Below, one piece after another: positions 8,455 through 16,123 of a DNA stretch of 64,000 bases (positions are counted from its first letter, which is position 1; each line of letters opens with the position of its first letter). The translations under genes were made by a program, and so were the position numbers. This DNA is from JACQFK01 sp036383955 (GTDB taxonomy: Bacteria; Planctomycetota; MHYJ01; JACPRB01). The stretch spans positions 1-64,000 of the forward strand of contig DASVNH010000114.1 in the NCBI GenBank assembly GCA_036383955.1, read 5' to 3'. The notes beneath the pieces were generated by a model. That model saw nothing but the letters and a program-made list of their open reading frames with translations, had not been told where the DNA came from and did no database searches.

Positions 8455-9497
8455 GGCGCGATCCTGACTCCCGTCACTTTGGCGTCGATTTTGTCCAGGT
8501 CCAGGGCGCCCGCCTCCACCATCGGATGCGGCACGTCCAGCGCGAACGCGCGCCGCTCGCCCGGCTTGAGCGGCGCCTGGTCCGAGAGGACCGGGTACGC
8601 GTAGTTATAGACCGGCTTGTCCTTCGGGTCGAGCGACATCGGCTGGCCGGCCTCGTCGAGGTAGAAGACCTTCACCTCGACCTCCGCCAGCGTCGCGGTC
8701 CCGGCGTTGACCACCTCGCCCGACACGCGCGTCCACCACTCGGGCTTCTTCGCCTTCTGGGCGATCTTCAGGTTCTCGATCTTCGCGCCGGCGGCCGTCG
8801 CGTCCCAGCCGGCCGTCCGCGCCAGGCGGAAGCCGATGAAGCGGCCGTCGGTGACCCACCAGATCCGGAGCGGACGCTTCGGGTCGCTCTCGAGCCAGTC
8901 CTCGATGATGGGCTGGCGGACGTCGGCCTTCGCGTCGCTGTTCCACGCGCCGCCCCTGAGCACGCTGTCCCGCGCGGGGCCCTCCAGGACGTGCTCCCAG
9001 ACGTTGCCCAGGACGTCGTGCAGCCCCAGCGCGTTGGGCTTCTTGCCGCCGACGGCGTGGGTCTGCGCGTCGGAGTTGCCCTTGTGCCAGGCGACGTCGT
9101 CGACCGGGCCGGGCGTTCCGCAGGCGAGCGTCCACTCCGCCTCGGTGGGCAGGCGGTAGCGCTGGCCGGTCTTCTTCGAGAGCCACTCGCAATAGCCCAT
9201 CGCCGCGTACCAGCCGATGGAGTTGGCGGGATGCCGCTTGGTCTGTTCGGCCCCGTTCTCGAAGGCTTCCTTGGGGTCCTTGACGTCCGGCTGCGAGGGC
9301 CGCGTCACGCCGTCGGTCTTGGCTTCCTTGTAGCTCTCGTAGTAGAGGGAGAATTCCTCCCAGGTGACCTCGTGCTTGCCGATCCAGAACGCCGGCAGCT
9401 TCCCGCCTTTGACCTCGACGAGCTCGAACGACGCGGCCTTGCCCGGGATCTGGACCTTCTCGACGGCCTGCAGCACCAGCAGAAGCGCGAACGCCAT
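8451..9497 (-). CDS. Secreted FGE-sulfatase-fold protein, first of the trio
   Basis: The 348-residue first gene of the (-) trio starts at ATG 9497 with GGAGG four bases upstream. A short hydrophobic leader (MAFALLLVLQAVEKV) is followed by HEVTWEEFSLYY, RLPTEAEWTLACG, NALGLHDVLGNVWEHVLEG and LRGGAWNSDAKADVR. The last segment, where real formylglycine-generating enzymes carry catalytic cysteines, has none. The C-terminal third contains VSGEVVNAGTATLAEVEVKVFYLDEAG, an extracellular FxLYD-like beta domain. It is the most diverged of the three. No sulfatase gene lies nearby, which further argues against a sulfatase-activating role. Confidence 0.8.
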   Translation of the reverse strand: MAFALLLVLQAVEKVQIPGKAASFELVEVKGGKLPAFWIGKHEVTWEEFSLYYESYKEAKTDGVTRPSQPDVKDPKEAFENGAEQTKRHPANSIGWYAAMGYCEWLSKKTGQRYRLPTEAEWTLACGTPGPVDDVAWHKGNSDAQTHAVGGKKPNALGLHDVLGNVWEHVLEGPARDSVLRGGAWNSDAKADVRQPIIEDWLESDPKRPLRIWWVTDGRFIGFRLARTAGWDATAAGAKIENLKIAQKAKKPEWWTRVSGEVVNAGTATLAEVEVKVFYLDEAGQPMSLDPKDKPVYNYAYPVLSDQAPLKPGERRAFALDVPHPMVEAGALDLDKIDAKVTGVRIAP

Positions 9498-9519
9498 GAA
9501 GCCTCCAAAGGGAACGCGA

Positions 9520-9555
9520 ATTATAGCGGTCCAGGGGGTAGTACGCTACACCCCC
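9520..9555 (-). promoter_or_regulatory. Promoter of the FGE-like trio with overlapping dyad
   Basis: A perfect TATAAT on the minus strand (9525 to 9520) lies 22 bases before the start at 9497. No good -35 is present. Instead an imperfect palindrome GGGGGTAG-TACG-CTACACCCCC (9534-9555) occupies the -35 position, as expected for an activator or repressor site. Confidence 0.5.
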
Positions 9556-9600
9556 ACGGATGTTCTTAGCCCCCGGAGGGGCGTCATGACAACTTGAACG

Positions 9601-9683
9601 AGGTCCAGGAGACAGGGCTCCCCCCGGGGGCGGACGGGGGACGACGCTTCTTCCTGGACCTGGACCTGTTTCCTGGACCTGGG
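9601..9683. repeat. CCTGGACC short-word inverted repeat element
   Basis: AGGTCCAGGA near 9601-9610 faces a cluster of TCCTGGACC words at 9652-9680, with a C6G5 dyad between them. The same CCTGGACCTGG word occurs at 46-56. This is a simple-word palindromic element in the gap between two (-) genes; transcripts through it would fold strongly. Confidence 0.5.
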
Positions 9684-9684
9684 T

Positions 9685-9972
9685 TTAGAGCCCTTCGAAG
9701 AAGATGACGCGGTAGTCGGCGCCCTTGAAGCGGTGCTCGCGGGCGGCTCTGTAGCCGGGGCCGTCGTACCAGGCTTTCGCGGCCGCGATCGAGGGGAACT
9801 CGAGGAGCACCACGCCTTCGGACGGCGCCCCTTCGGGGCATTCCTGCTTGCCGTAGGCGGCGAGGACCTTGGCGGGGTGGCCGTTCAGCGTCGCTCCGGC
9901 CAGGCCCGAGTAGACCTCGATCTCCGCGGGCACCCGGGTCTTCTCTTTGATGAAAATCGCGTAGGCGGTCAT
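9685..9972 (-). CDS. DUF1330 family protein
   Basis: This 95-residue protein matches the small DUF1330 family (ferredoxin-like dimeric alpha/beta barrel): MTAYAIFIKEKTRV at the N-terminus, VLLEFPSIAAAKAWYDGPGYRAAREHR in the middle and VIFFEGL at the C-terminus. The family's function is unknown. It is cytoplasmic. The ATG at 9972 is the only good start; no clear ribosome site is seen. It is probably transcribed alone. Confidence 0.85.
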   Translation of the reverse strand: MTAYAIFIKEKTRVPAEIEVYSGLAGATLNGHPAKVLAAYGKQECPEGAPSEGVVLLEFPSIAAAKAWYDGPGYRAAREHRFKGADYRVIFFEGL

Positions 9973-10020
9973 GGGACCATCATCCAGAACTTTCAGCTCC
10001 GCCGCCACGTCTAAGTAGCC

Positions 10021-10845
10021 ATGATCGTCGCCGCGCTCCTGCTCCTGTCCCCGGGCGAAATCCGGGTCGGCGAAAGCGTCGAATGGCTCGCGTACGATTC
10101 CGCCCTCATCCTGACCGGCGTAGTCATGGACGCGAAGAGCGTCGACGGCCCGCGCGGCGCCAAGTTCCTGAACGTGACGGTCAAGGTCACGGAATTCCTC
10201 AAGGGAAGCCGCGGCAAGACGTTCGCCTTCGTGGCCCAAGACCTGATCTGGGAGAGGATCCCGGCGCGCTGCCGCGAAGGCCGGGTGGAGACGCTGTTCT
10301 TCCTGGTCGACAGCCAGCGCTACGCGAAAGACTACGGCGGCGAGCTTCCTTCGCCATGGGTCCTGCGGACGATCGAGCAGGTCGTGATCTCCCTGGACGG
10401 CAGGCCCGAGATGGGGCTCTTCGACGCGAACTTCCGGGAGCACCGGACGAAGGACGAGATCCTCATGGCCGCCCGGCAAGCCGTCGAGGCGGCGCGGGAC
10501 CGGGACACCAAGTCCTTGTCCGTCGAGGCACCCTGGGACTCCCCCGCGTGGAAGAAGCTCTACGCGGGAAGCTCGGTCTACCTGGTCGTTCCGCTGGACG
10601 CGGACACCGTGAAGAGGGCGAAGTCCTGGCTCCGCGATCCGAACGTCCGGCCGCGGATCGACGCCGTGCGCGTCCTGGAGCACTTCCGTTCCGACGAGCA
10701 CATCGGCCTGCTCAAAGGCCTGCTGGCCGATGCCGGGTTCGAGACGAGCGGGAAGACCAGGATCTACCGGGTTCGGAAAGAGGCCTGGCGCGTCCTCGAC
10801 GCTTGGAAGGTGGACGTCGAGAAGCCCGTCCTGGAAGAGCCCTAG
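10021..10845 (+). CDS. Secreted protein of unknown function
   Basis: The 274-residue product starts with a very short hydrophobic segment (MIVAALLLLSPGE) and continues with an N-terminal beta-rich half (SALILTGVVMDAKS...FLNVTVKVTEFLKG), then a helical C-terminal half (VRPRIDAVRVLEHFRSDEHIGLLKGLLADAG) that looks like one or two HEAT-type repeats. I recognise no family. No Shine-Dalgarno site precedes ATG 10021. The gene ends convergently with ino1 through a shared CTAG (10842-10845). Confidence 0.65.
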   Translation: MIVAALLLLSPGEIRVGESVEWLAYDSALILTGVVMDAKSVDGPRGAKFLNVTVKVTEFLKGSRGKTFAFVAQDLIWERIPARCREGRVETLFFLVDSQRYAKDYGGELPSPWVLRTIEQVVISLDGRPEMGLFDANFREHRTKDEILMAARQAVEAARDRDTKSLSVEAPWDSPAWKKLYAGSSVYLVVPLDADTVKRAKSWLRDPNVRPRIDAVRVLEHFRSDEHIGLLKGLLADAGFETSGKTRIYRVRKEAWRVLDAWKVDVEKPVLEEP

Positions 10846-12068
10846 GCCTTCGCCGGGACCTTGGCCGCGAGGTGCCCCTTCGCGTAGGCGAGCAGCGCCT
10901 CGTGCTGGCGGAAGAAGCCGTTCTCCTCGGCCAGGTACGGGGCCTTGAAGAAGCACGAGACGTGCTTCATCATCCCGCGCTCGCCCGAGCGGTGGGCGAA
11001 TTCGGCGAAGCGGATCAGGTCGAGCACCAGCGGCGACGCGAGGGCCGAGTCGCAGCCCTGCCAGATGAACTGCAGGATCATCTTCGTCCCGAGGAAGCCC
11101 TGGTAGTGGATGAAGTCCCAGGCCGTCTTCCAGTCACCGAGCGAAGGCACGTAGTCGATCCGCACCCGCGAGTGCGTCTCGTCGTCCTTGAGGATGTCGC
11201 GCAGGCACGCGTCCTTGTCCTTGCACTTGGCTTCGTTCGCGTCCGGGGCGTCCAGGACCTTGCCGTCCCGGTTCCCCAGCATGTTGTAGCCTTCCCAGGA
11301 CATCACCTTCAGGTTGCGCGCGACGAACATCGGCGCGAGCGTCGTCTTCATCAGCGTCTCGCCCGTCTTGCCGTCGCGCCCGCAGTGCGGCACGCCGTGG
11401 CGCTTCGCCAGCTCGTCCATCGCGGGGAACGAGGCGCCGATGCACGTGGTGAAGTTCACGTAGGGGAAGCCGCTCTCGACGGCCGCCAGCGCGTACAGCA
11501 CGCTCGCCGGGAAGAGGTCGCGGCGGTCCGCGTCCAGCAGCGCCAGGAAGCTCTCCACGTAGTGGAACTCGCGCGGCGGCTGGAAGTGCGGCTCGGCGGA
11601 CGTCAGCTGCACCACGACCACGTCGTCCAGGCCGTGGCGGTCGCGGAACTCGACGACGTCCTTCTTGATGAGGTCGACCATCTGGCGCAGGGTGCGCTTC
11701 TGTTCGACCGCCTCCGGCGCGATGGAAGCGACGCCCTTGCCGCTGTTGAGCGTGATGCCGGGGCGCAGGTTCTTCGAGTGCTCGGCGAGGGCGGGGCGGA
11801 CGGCGTCGAGGATCGCCGGCGTGAGCACGCCGTTGTCCCGGCCGAACTCCTCCGCCGCCTTCACCCAGTCGACGGGCCGGATCTCGTGCCCGCCGAAGAC
11901 GATCCGGTCGAACGAGGCGAGGTTCAGGCTCTTGAAGTCGGAAAGCTCGCTGACCAGGCCGGACGTGCCGACCGCGCCCACGCGGATCGCTTCCGCGCCG
12001 GCCACCGCGCACGTGGCGACGCCGCCGCACGCGCCGACGATCCAGACCCCCAGCTTGCGTTCCATCAC
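10842..12068 (-). CDS. ino1: myo-Inositol-1-phosphate synthase
   Basis: The 408-residue protein carries the family's hallmarks: an N-terminal NAD-binding loop (VWIVGACGGVATCAVAGAEA), the NSGKGVASIAPEAVEQKRT region, and the highly conserved GRDGKTGETLMKTTLAP ... VMSWEGYNMLGN block containing active-site lysines. It converts glucose-6-phosphate to inositol-1-phosphate, the first step to inositol lipids or osmolytes. Start may be GTG 12068 or ATG 12065, directly adjacent codons. It lies 34 bases behind the terpenoid-cyclase-fold gene and may be the last gene of that unit. Confidence 0.9.
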   Translation of the reverse strand: MMERKLGVWIVGACGGVATCAVAGAEAIRVGAVGTSGLVSELSDFKSLNLASFDRIVFGGHEIRPVDWVKAAEEFGRDNGVLTPAILDAVRPALAEHSKNLRPGITLNSGKGVASIAPEAVEQKRTLRQMVDLIKKDVVEFRDRHGLDDVVVVQLTSAEPHFQPPREFHYVESFLALLDADRRDLFPASVLYALAAVESGFPYVNFTTCIGASFPAMDELAKRHGVPHCGRDGKTGETLMKTTLAPMFVARNLKVMSWEGYNMLGNRDGKVLDAPDANEAKCKDKDACLRDILKDDETHSRVRIDYVPSLGDWKTAWDFIHYQGFLGTKMILQFIWQGCDSALASPLVLDLIRFAEFAHRSGERGMMKHVSCFFKAPYLAEENGFFRQHEALLAYAKGHLAAKVPAKA

Positions 12069-12102
12069 TCAGCCCCCAGCCGTTTTTCCAAATCCAGACA
12101 GG

Positions 12103-13299
12103 TTACTTAATATACCTGAAAAGGACGTCGCAGGTTGTGAGGACGTAGCTCGTCACCAGCACCGGGTCGCCCTCGTACCAGCCCGGGTTCTCGTTCTTCC
12201 ACATCTTGGACTCCTGGACGACCTTGAGCAGCCGCTCGGACATCTCCACCGGCCAGTCGTGCTTCTTGCCGTCGAAGGTCTCCAGCGGGCGCTCCCCGTA
12301 GGCGTCCAGCGCGCGCGCCATCACCATGTAGTAGTGATAGAGCCCCCGCAGCTGGTGGCGCTGCACGGCGTCGAACGCGAAGCCCGGGTGCGCCTCCAGG
12401 GAGTAGTTCTTGCGCACCCAGTCCATCGCCGCCGTCACCTCGGGCGAGTCCTTCTTCAGGCCCGCGTAGAGGTAGGTCTTGAGGCCGTCGTAGGTCATCG
12501 CGCCGTAGCTCACGATGACGTCCTTGTCCGCGATCTTCTTCACGCCCGCCTTCTGCATCGCCGGATCCGCGAAGGGGCCGTAGTAGAGGCCGCCGTCGTT
12601 GCCGACGCCCATCCCCTTGGCCTTCAGCGCCGCCATGAACTCGGGATCCTTGTTCACCTCGGTCGAGTTCTGGCAGCGGCGGCAGAACTCCACGACCAGC
12701 TTCCAGAACTCGTCGTCCTTCGGCAGGCCCGAGCGCTCCAGCGCCTCCGCCGTGAAGCCGGTCGTCGACATGTTCGCGACGCCCTTCTTCGTCGTCGGCT
12801 TGCCGTCCTTCCCGATCGTCGGGGAGTCGTCGCCGTACCCGCTGCCGCCCCGGTTGATGCCTTCCTTCATCTGGTTGTTCTTCAGGTAAGCCTGGGCGCC
12901 GCGGACGGCGTCGGAGACCTTCGACGTCCGCTCGGCCGACGAGAACGCCATCAGCGCGATGGCCGTCGCGTAGGTCTTCAGGAAGCCGCCGGTCGGGCCT
13001 TCCCCGACCGAGCCGTCGGCGTTGACCTTCGAGAGGAGGTAATCGACGCCCTTCGCGACCGCCCCCTTGTACTTGTCCTTCAGCTCGGCCGGCGCGTTGG
13101 CGAGGCCGGTGACGATCAGCCCGGTGTAGGACGGGCTGGGCGAGGCCTGGCCGCCCTGCTCCATCTTCCAGAAGCCGGAGGCGTCCTGCTGGGTCACCAG
13201 CCAGTCGGCGGCGGCGCCCCAGGTCTGGACGAGCCTCGCGCGAAGCTCCTCGGGAGCCTCGGCGGCGAGCAGCGACAGCGCGAGCACGAGCGTGTTCAT
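12103..13299 (-). CDS. Secreted prenyltransferase/squalene-cyclase-repeat protein
   Basis: The 398-residue product has a signal-like N-terminus (MNTLVLALSLLAAEA) and an alpha/alpha toroid built of terpenoid-cyclase repeats: WLVTQQDASGFW, GVDYLLSKVNADGSVG, YATAIALMAFS, AMDWVRKNYSLEAHPGF and GLYHYYMVMARALDAYG. Such exported toroid proteins are common in planctomycetes, but their substrates are unknown. The DxDD motif of squalene-hopene cyclases is not seen, so hopanoid synthesis is unlikely. Its ATG overlaps the preceding stop as ATGA. Confidence 0.75.
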   Translation of the reverse strand: MNTLVLALSLLAAEAPEELRARLVQTWGAAADWLVTQQDASGFWKMEQGGQASPSPSYTGLIVTGLANAPAELKDKYKGAVAKGVDYLLSKVNADGSVGEGPTGGFLKTYATAIALMAFSSAERTSKVSDAVRGAQAYLKNNQMKEGINRGGSGYGDDSPTIGKDGKPTTKKGVANMSTTGFTAEALERSGLPKDDEFWKLVVEFCRRCQNSTEVNKDPEFMAALKAKGMGVGNDGGLYYGPFADPAMQKAGVKKIADKDVIVSYGAMTYDGLKTYLYAGLKKDSPEVTAAMDWVRKNYSLEAHPGFAFDAVQRHQLRGLYHYYMVMARALDAYGERPLETFDGKKHDWPVEMSERLLKVVQESKMWKNENPGWYEGDPVLVTSYVLTTCDVLFRYIK

Positions 13300-14192
13300 G
13301 GCGTTCCTCTAAAGTATTTCACGACCACGATATCGTAGCGGGGATCCCAATCGCTTCGATCCAGAACCGAGGCGCGGACGGCGGTCGGAAGGCCGTCGAC
13401 GTCCCTCGCCTTCCCCTCGAGCAGCCGGCGGAGCTTCGCGTCCGCCGCGACCGGCGCCGGCGCGCGCACCGTCCGTCCGGCGCGCCCGATCTCGGCGCCC
13501 ACGCCCTGGGCCGCCGCGCCCAGCGCTTCCTCGAGCCGGCGCGCCTCGGCGCCCCCGGGCCCGTCGGAGGCGGCTTTCTCCGCCAGCGCGGCGCGCAGCC
13601 CCTCGATCCGCGCGAGGGCTTCCTCCGCGCGGCCGTCGCGCAGCGCCTCGGCGACTTCCTTGAACTCGGGCGTCAGGCCTTCCAGCTTCGCCGCCTCGGC
13701 GTTCAGGTAGGCCTCCAGCCGCCGCGCGTCGGCGTCGCCGCGGGTTTCGAGGCCGGGGGCGGCGGAGAGCGCGAGGACGACGAGGAGGCTGCCGGCGAGC
13801 ATCTTCGCCTCGCGCGGGGCGCGCCAGGCCGGAACCTTCGCGGCGGCCAGCGCGGCGGCGGCGTCGGCGGCCTGGACGTCCTTCATGGGCCCGGAGCCCT
13901 CGAGGGCCGTCGAGAGCCGCTCCTCGAGGCGGAGCTGGCGGTCGAGCTCGATCGCGCAGTCGCGGCGCGAGAAGCGCCGCAGGAGTTCCTTCGCGGCGAG
14001 CCCGGCGCCGGCGGCCGCCAGCGCGCCGAGCGCGAGGCCGGCGCCGAGGGGCAGGCCGGCCACGCGGGACAGCAGGAGGGCCGCGCCGGCCGCGAGGGAG
14101 ACCCAGAACGTCCCCCGGACCGCGACCTCCGCGGCGCGCAGCGCGCGGAGGCGGCGGCGATGGACGTCCAGGGCGGCGGCCAGCGGATCCAC
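13296..14192 (-). CDS. Membrane protein of unknown function
   Basis: The 298-residue, Ala/Leu/Glu/Arg-rich protein has two closely spaced hydrophobic segments at about 27-68 and one near 130-145 (MLAGSLLVVLALSAAPGL), then a helical, probably coiled-coil soluble part. The arrangement resembles DUF4175-like membrane proteins, but I cannot assign a family. GTG 14192 begins one base after the preceding TAG stop and the gene ends in an ATGA overlap, so it is firmly inside an operon. Confidence 0.65.
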   Translation of the reverse strand: MDPLAAALDVHRRRLRALRAAEVAVRGTFWVSLAAGAALLLSRVAGLPLGAGLALGALAAAGAGLAAKELLRRFSRRDCAIELDRQLRLEERLSTALEGSGPMKDVQAADAAAALAAAKVPAWRAPREAKMLAGSLLVVLALSAAPGLETRGDADARRLEAYLNAEAAKLEGLTPEFKEVAEALRDGRAEEALARIEGLRAALAEKAASDGPGGAEARRLEEALGAAAQGVGAEIGRAGRTVRAPAPVAADAKLRRLLEGKARDVDGLPTAVRASVLDRSDWDPRYDIVVVKYFRGTP

Positions 14193-14193
14193 G

Positions 14194-15051
14194 CTACTTC
14201 TGCTTCTTGTCCCGGTCGTCCTCGTGGAAGTCCTTCGCCTCGGCGGCGATGGACTTCTCGAGCGCGGCGATGTCCTTGAGCTCCACCTCGGCCGGGGTGC
14301 GGAAGATCACCCGGACCGGCGTGCCGGGCTTGGGGAGGACCATGTAGTTCGCGGCGAAGAGGGTGTCGTCGACGGCCTCCTCCAGCGGATTGTCCAGGAG
14401 CGCGGAGCGGTCGCGGAAGGTGGTCACGTAGGACTGCGTGTTGGCGGCGGCGAGGATCTTGTGCTTCTTGTCGCCCTTGGGGCTCAGGGGGTCGGGCACC
14501 TCGGCCCAGTGCGCGACGTAGGTCCAGCCGACGCGGGGCATGGGGGCGTTGCGGCGGACGCTGACGACGAGGTCCTCGGAGCGGTGCGTGACCGTGCTGC
14601 CGTCGGGCGCGGTCCACTGGATCAGGATGATGACCCGCGATCCCTGCCCGGCTTCGCTGAGGTCGCCCTTCGTGGGAAGCCGGCCGCGGCGGAACCCGGC
14701 GGACGTCAGCGCGAGGTCGAGCGATTGGACGTCGCACTCCAGCCGCAGCACGGTCTCATGCTCCTTGCCGCCGGCGCCGCAGCCGAAAAGCTCGACCATG
14801 CCCTTGGTCACCAGGACGATCCCGGGGACGGCGACGCCCGTCATCCGGCGGCCCGCCGCGTCCTTGCGGTCGAAGATGAAGCCGCCGCCGTTGGGCAGCG
14901 CCGCCACGAAGCCCGGCCGCGTCTCGACCTTCTCGTCGATCAGCAGCACCGGCTCCTCGACCGGCCGCACCTTGAGCCGGGGATTCTCCTTGTTCGCCAG
15001 CTCAGGATCCGCGTCCTGGACGCAGAGCAGCCCGATCAGGATCGCAATCAT
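14194..15051 (-). CDS. YdjY-domain secreted protein
   Basis: The 285-residue protein starts with a short leader (MIAILIGLLCVQDADPELANK). The region GCGAGGKEHETVLRLECDVQSLDLALTSAGFRRG followed by VIILIQWTAPDGSTVTHRSEDLV matches the YdjY domain found in many planctomycete exported proteins; its role is unknown. A lysine/aspartate-rich helical tail ends in DKKQK. The start at ATG 15051 is supported by GGAGG six bases upstream. It is the first gene of a four-gene (-) unit ending with ino1. Confidence 0.75.
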   Translation of the reverse strand: MIAILIGLLCVQDADPELANKENPRLKVRPVEEPVLLIDEKVETRPGFVAALPNGGGFIFDRKDAAGRRMTGVAVPGIVLVTKGMVELFGCGAGGKEHETVLRLECDVQSLDLALTSAGFRRGRLPTKGDLSEAGQGSRVIILIQWTAPDGSTVTHRSEDLVVSVRRNAPMPRVGWTYVAHWAEVPDPLSPKGDKKHKILAAANTQSYVTTFRDRSALLDNPLEEAVDDTLFAANYMVLPKPGTPVRVIFRTPAEVELKDIAALEKSIAAEAKDFHEDDRDKKQK

Positions 15052-15186
15052 CTCGCCTCCAATATCCGCTGGCTCTACCTTCGCAAGTGGAGTGCCAGGG
15101 TCATTTGCGTATGTATTTGACGCGCAACATGTTGAGATCGTTTGAAAGAGGGCTCTGAGCGAATTGTATATTTTCTATACAGGGAA

Positions 15187-15234
15187 TGAAACTAAAACAG
15201 GCGGCCCGCCGGTAGGGGATACCGACGGGCCGCC
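15187..15234 (-). terminator. Intrinsic terminator of the GspK-like operon
   Basis: Two 15-base arms (15200-15214 and 15220-15234) pair with one mismatch around a 5-base loop. On the minus strand the stem is followed by CTGTTTTAGTTTC. It begins about 25 bases after the stop at 15260, exactly where the (-) operon should end. Confidence 0.75.
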
Positions 15235-15259
15235 CAGGAACAGGGGGAGAATGGAGGTG

Positions 15260-16123
15260 TCAGGATCTCAAGGCTTCTTCCAGGCGCCGGCTCTCCAGCT
15301 CCAGCGCCTCGCGCCGCCGCTCCAGCTCGCCTTCGTTCGCGCCCAGGCACTCCGCCGCCGCCGCCCCGATCTCGATCAGGCCGGCCACGCCCGCCAGCAC
15401 GTCCATCAGCCCGTCCCCGGCCGCCCGCTTCAGGTGGTCGAACGATCTCCAGAATCCCGCCTCGGCCCGCGCCCAGCGCCCGCCGTCGCTCTTCACCGCG
15501 AGGGCATGGACGTCCTCCGCGAGGCCGTTCAGGGCGTCGAGAATCACCAGGTCCCGCTCCCGCTCCGCCAGCGCGATCAGCGCCGCGCAGCGCTCCGGCA
15601 GGCTGTCGAGCGTGAACGGCCGCCCGTCCATCCCCGACAGCATCGGGCATTCCTTCGCGAGGGCGTGCTCGACGTCCCCCGCCAGCGCCGCGAGCGCCGC
15701 CCCCGCCGCCGGGAGCTCGCTCGCCTCGCCCGACGCCCGCCACGCCGCGAGCCGCCGCTTCGCGCGCTCGCCTTTCAGGTTCAGCGCCTGGAGCCCCTCG
15801 GCCGCCGCGGTGATCCGCTTCATGCCGGCGACGGCCCACGCGACGACCGACGCCGCCGAGCCCGCGCGCACCGTCGCCTCGAAGACCTTCCCGTCGCGGT
15901 TCGCCTTCAGCTCGACCGGCCCCGGCCGCTCGAAGGTCTCCACGTGCGCGCCGTCGAGCGTCCGCGTCAGCACGTCGTCGGAGAGCCCGCTCAGCAGCCG
16001 GCCGTCCTCGAGCCGGTTCACCCGCCGCCGGAACTCCACCGTCCCCTTCCCCGTCACCTTCACCTCGGACCCGCGGACGTCGACCGTCCACCCCTGCGCC
16101 AACAGCGCCAGCATCGTCGTCAT
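15260..16123 (-). CDS. Unknown protein coupled to the GspK-like gene
   Basis: The 287-residue product starts MTTMLALLAQGWTVDVRGSEVKVTGKGTVEFRRRV: a very short hydrophobic leader, then a small beta domain (to about 75), then a long helical region from residue 85 with Ala/Glu/Arg-rich helices ending in ELERRREALELESRRLEEALR, probably a coiled coil. I recognise no family. Its start overlaps the stop of the giant pseudopilin-like gene as ATGA, and a terminator follows, so the two form a bicistronic unit. A role with the GspK-like protein is inferred from that only. Confidence 0.65.
   Translation of the reverse strand: MTTMLALLAQGWTVDVRGSEVKVTGKGTVEFRRRVNRLEDGRLLSGLSDDVLTRTLDGAHVETFERPGPVELKANRDGKVFEATVRAGSAASVVAWAVAGMKRITAAAEGLQALNLKGERAKRRLAAWRASGEASELPAAGAALAALAGDVEHALAKECPMLSGMDGRPFTLDSLPERCAALIALAERERDLVILDALNGLAEDVHALAVKSDGGRWARAEAGFWRSFDHLKRAAGDGLMDVLAGVAGLIEIGAAAAECLGANEGELERRREALELESRRLEEALRS

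Noticed and set aside
6116..9497. Reading the three FGE-fold genes as true formylglycine-generating enzymes
   Set aside because: No cysteine is found where the catalytic pair should be, and there is no sulfatase gene in the window.
12103..13299. Squalene-hopene cyclase or other terpene cyclase
   Set aside because: Repeat fold only; the catalytic DxDD motif and normal length (over 600 residues) are missing, and a signal-like leader is present.
15165..15181. TGTATA...TATACA dyad in the AT-rich spacer before the YdjY gene
   Set aside because: Short arms of six bases in an AT-rich patch are not distinguishable from chance, and the distance to the start at 15051 is over 100 bases.
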